Shown here one piece after another: positions 62,880-64,000 of a stretch of DNA of 64,000 nt. The position numbers and the translations under genes were made by a program. This stretch comes from Suillus spraguei (taxonomy: Eukaryota > Basidiomycota > Agaricomycetes > Boletales > Suillaceae), in assembly GCA_016800925.1 (NCBI GenBank), contig JABCPU010000207.1:1-64000 (forward strand), written 5' to 3'. The notes under the pieces are model-generated. The model did not search any database. It was not told where the DNA came from and saw only the letters and a program-made list of their open reading frames with translations. Position 1 is the stretch's first letter, and each line of letters opens with the position of its first letter.

Positions 62880-64000
62880 TTACAAGCCGTTCCACTCGAA
62901 CCCTTTCTTAAGTACAAAGCTGCCAATCAATGGCAGCTCATCACAACTGCTGCCCACCTTGACGCCATACACGCCCTTCTCGACCACCCATCTCTCAATC
63001 CTCTCCTCCCAGAACGACACAGCATACTTGTCCAGCGTCAACGTCACCTTCTCGCTCTGCCCCGGTCCGAGGTCTTTGGCTTTGCGGAAGGCGCGAAGGA
63101 GCAATGGCGGGTGCGTCACGTCGGACGTGGCGGGCATTGCGACGTACAATTGCACAACTTCGGAACCTGCGAGCTTGCCGGTGTTTGTGATAGTGACGGT
63201 AGCGTTCAGGCTGAATTCGCCGTTCGAGACAGTTGCCTCGGAGAGTTTCAAGTCTGAATAAGAGAAGGTTGTGTAGGAGAGACCGTGACTGTCGACGCGA
63301 AATCAGTTAATCTCCTGTTTTCCATCTACTTGAGACTGAGCTGCTCACCCGAACGGGAACTGTGGTTTAACGCCTCTATGGTGGAAGTGTTTGTAGCCCT
63401 GCGAAAGGACTTGAGCGCAAAATAACATCTATGGATGAATCGGACTCACGACGAACAAATCCTCGCCGTAACGGACAACACCATTCTCAGAGTGGAAGTG
63501 TCCGTGAGCAGAGACATCTTCCAATTTCTTGGGGAATGTCAAGGACAACTTGCCCGATGGGTTCTTCTTGCCGAACAGAACGTCCGCAATCGCGTCGCCC
63601 GTCGCGTTACCCAAGTACCACGAATGAAGGATAGCAGGAACTGAATCCGCCCACGGAAGCGTAATGGATGAACCCTAGCGTAAACACGAGGTCAATTCAA
63701 TTGGAACCAAAAACCTCCTCTAGATTGGACTCACAGATTGGGTCACGACAACAGTGTTTGGGTTCACTGCTAGCACCTTCTCAATCAACTCATCCGTACG
63801 CCCAGGCAGCGCCAGGGTCTTCCGATCATACCCTTCCGTCTCCCAATCCGCATTCAGGCCGACAATAGCAAGAACTACATCAGCTTGCTTCGCGATCTCC
63901 ACAGCCTCGGCCATCTTTACATCTTCATTGATGACCTCTGCACCACCAAGACGAACACCGGGGTTGCTGTCCATCACCATCTCGTCTTCATCACCATCTG
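62880..64000 (-). CDS. GH3 beta-glucosidase, C-terminal half (runs off the right edge)
   Basis: GH3 beta-glucosidases split terminal glucose from cello-oligomers and other beta-glucosides. The visible part starts in the second alpha/beta domain: EIAKQADVVLAIVGLNADWE, TEGYDRKTLALPG, LIEKVLAVNPNTVVVTQS, then SSITLPWADSVPAILHSWYL, GNATGDAIADVLFGKKNPSG and KLSLTFPKKLED, RYGEDLFVGYKHF, HHRGVKPQFPFGHGLSYTTF. The FnIII-like domain follows (NTGKLAGSEVVQLYV) and ends at EWNGL and TAA (62880). Introns are at about 63668-63736, 63411-63448 and 63294-63350, and all joins are in phase. The nucleophile domain is beyond the window. This is the intact source of the relics between 58.4 and 61.3 kb. Confidence 0.9.

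Overview
The window looks like nuclear DNA of a mushroom-forming basidiomycete (Agaricomycetes). Genes lie densely on both strands and are cut by many introns of about 45-65 bases with GT..AG borders. The recognisable proteins are fungal housekeeping proteins mixed with families that are large in this class: F-box, BTB, MYND and small G-domain proteins, a crinkler-type header, and Helitron and Harbinger-like relics. No organism can be named from the sequence alone. All exon joins below were read by eye.

Left part (1-12.9 kb): a poor region with a 230-base inverted-repeat element, then an Atg14/UVRAG-type autophagy gene (+), ESF1 for 18S rRNA processing (-), a TMEM242-like membrane protein (+), ribosomal protein eL14 (-), the CCAAT-binding subunit NF-YB/Hap3 (-), and a broken unidentified exon.

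Duplicated part (13.2-28 kb): two copies of a double G-domain protein stand head to head around a 1.6 kb spacer. The left copy carries three extra tandem copies of its P-loop exon, all open and in phase. Beside them lie a hybrid F-box/GTPase pseudogene, two paralogous F-box genes (+) and a third F-box gene (-).

Middle part (28-46 kb): a P4-ATPase relic, a disordered coiled-coil protein (-), an SRPK kinase (+) with a GC-AG intron, an F-box relic (-), a BTB gene and a MYND gene (+), a retropepsin-like relic, a five-unit tandem array of tRNA-like sequences, a Helitron-type relic, PET100 (+) and L-serine dehydratase (-).

Right part (46-64 kb): 3.9 kb without a gene, a C2H2 regulator whose long tail is open in a second frame for 1.3 kb, RPF2 for 5S RNP and 60S assembly (+), a Mid2-like one-pass surface protein (+), and a rearranged tandem block built from pieces of a GH3 beta-glucosidase gene and a crinkler-like header. 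That block carries a 664-base element with inverted ends. The 3' half of an intact GH3 gene (-) runs off the right edge.

Many conserved genes, eL14 among them, carry single-base frame breaks, mostly one base short in a run of the same base, while neighbours are perfectly intact. I take most of these as consensus errors in the assembly rather than real gene death, so frame breaks in this window should not be read as pseudogenes without checking.
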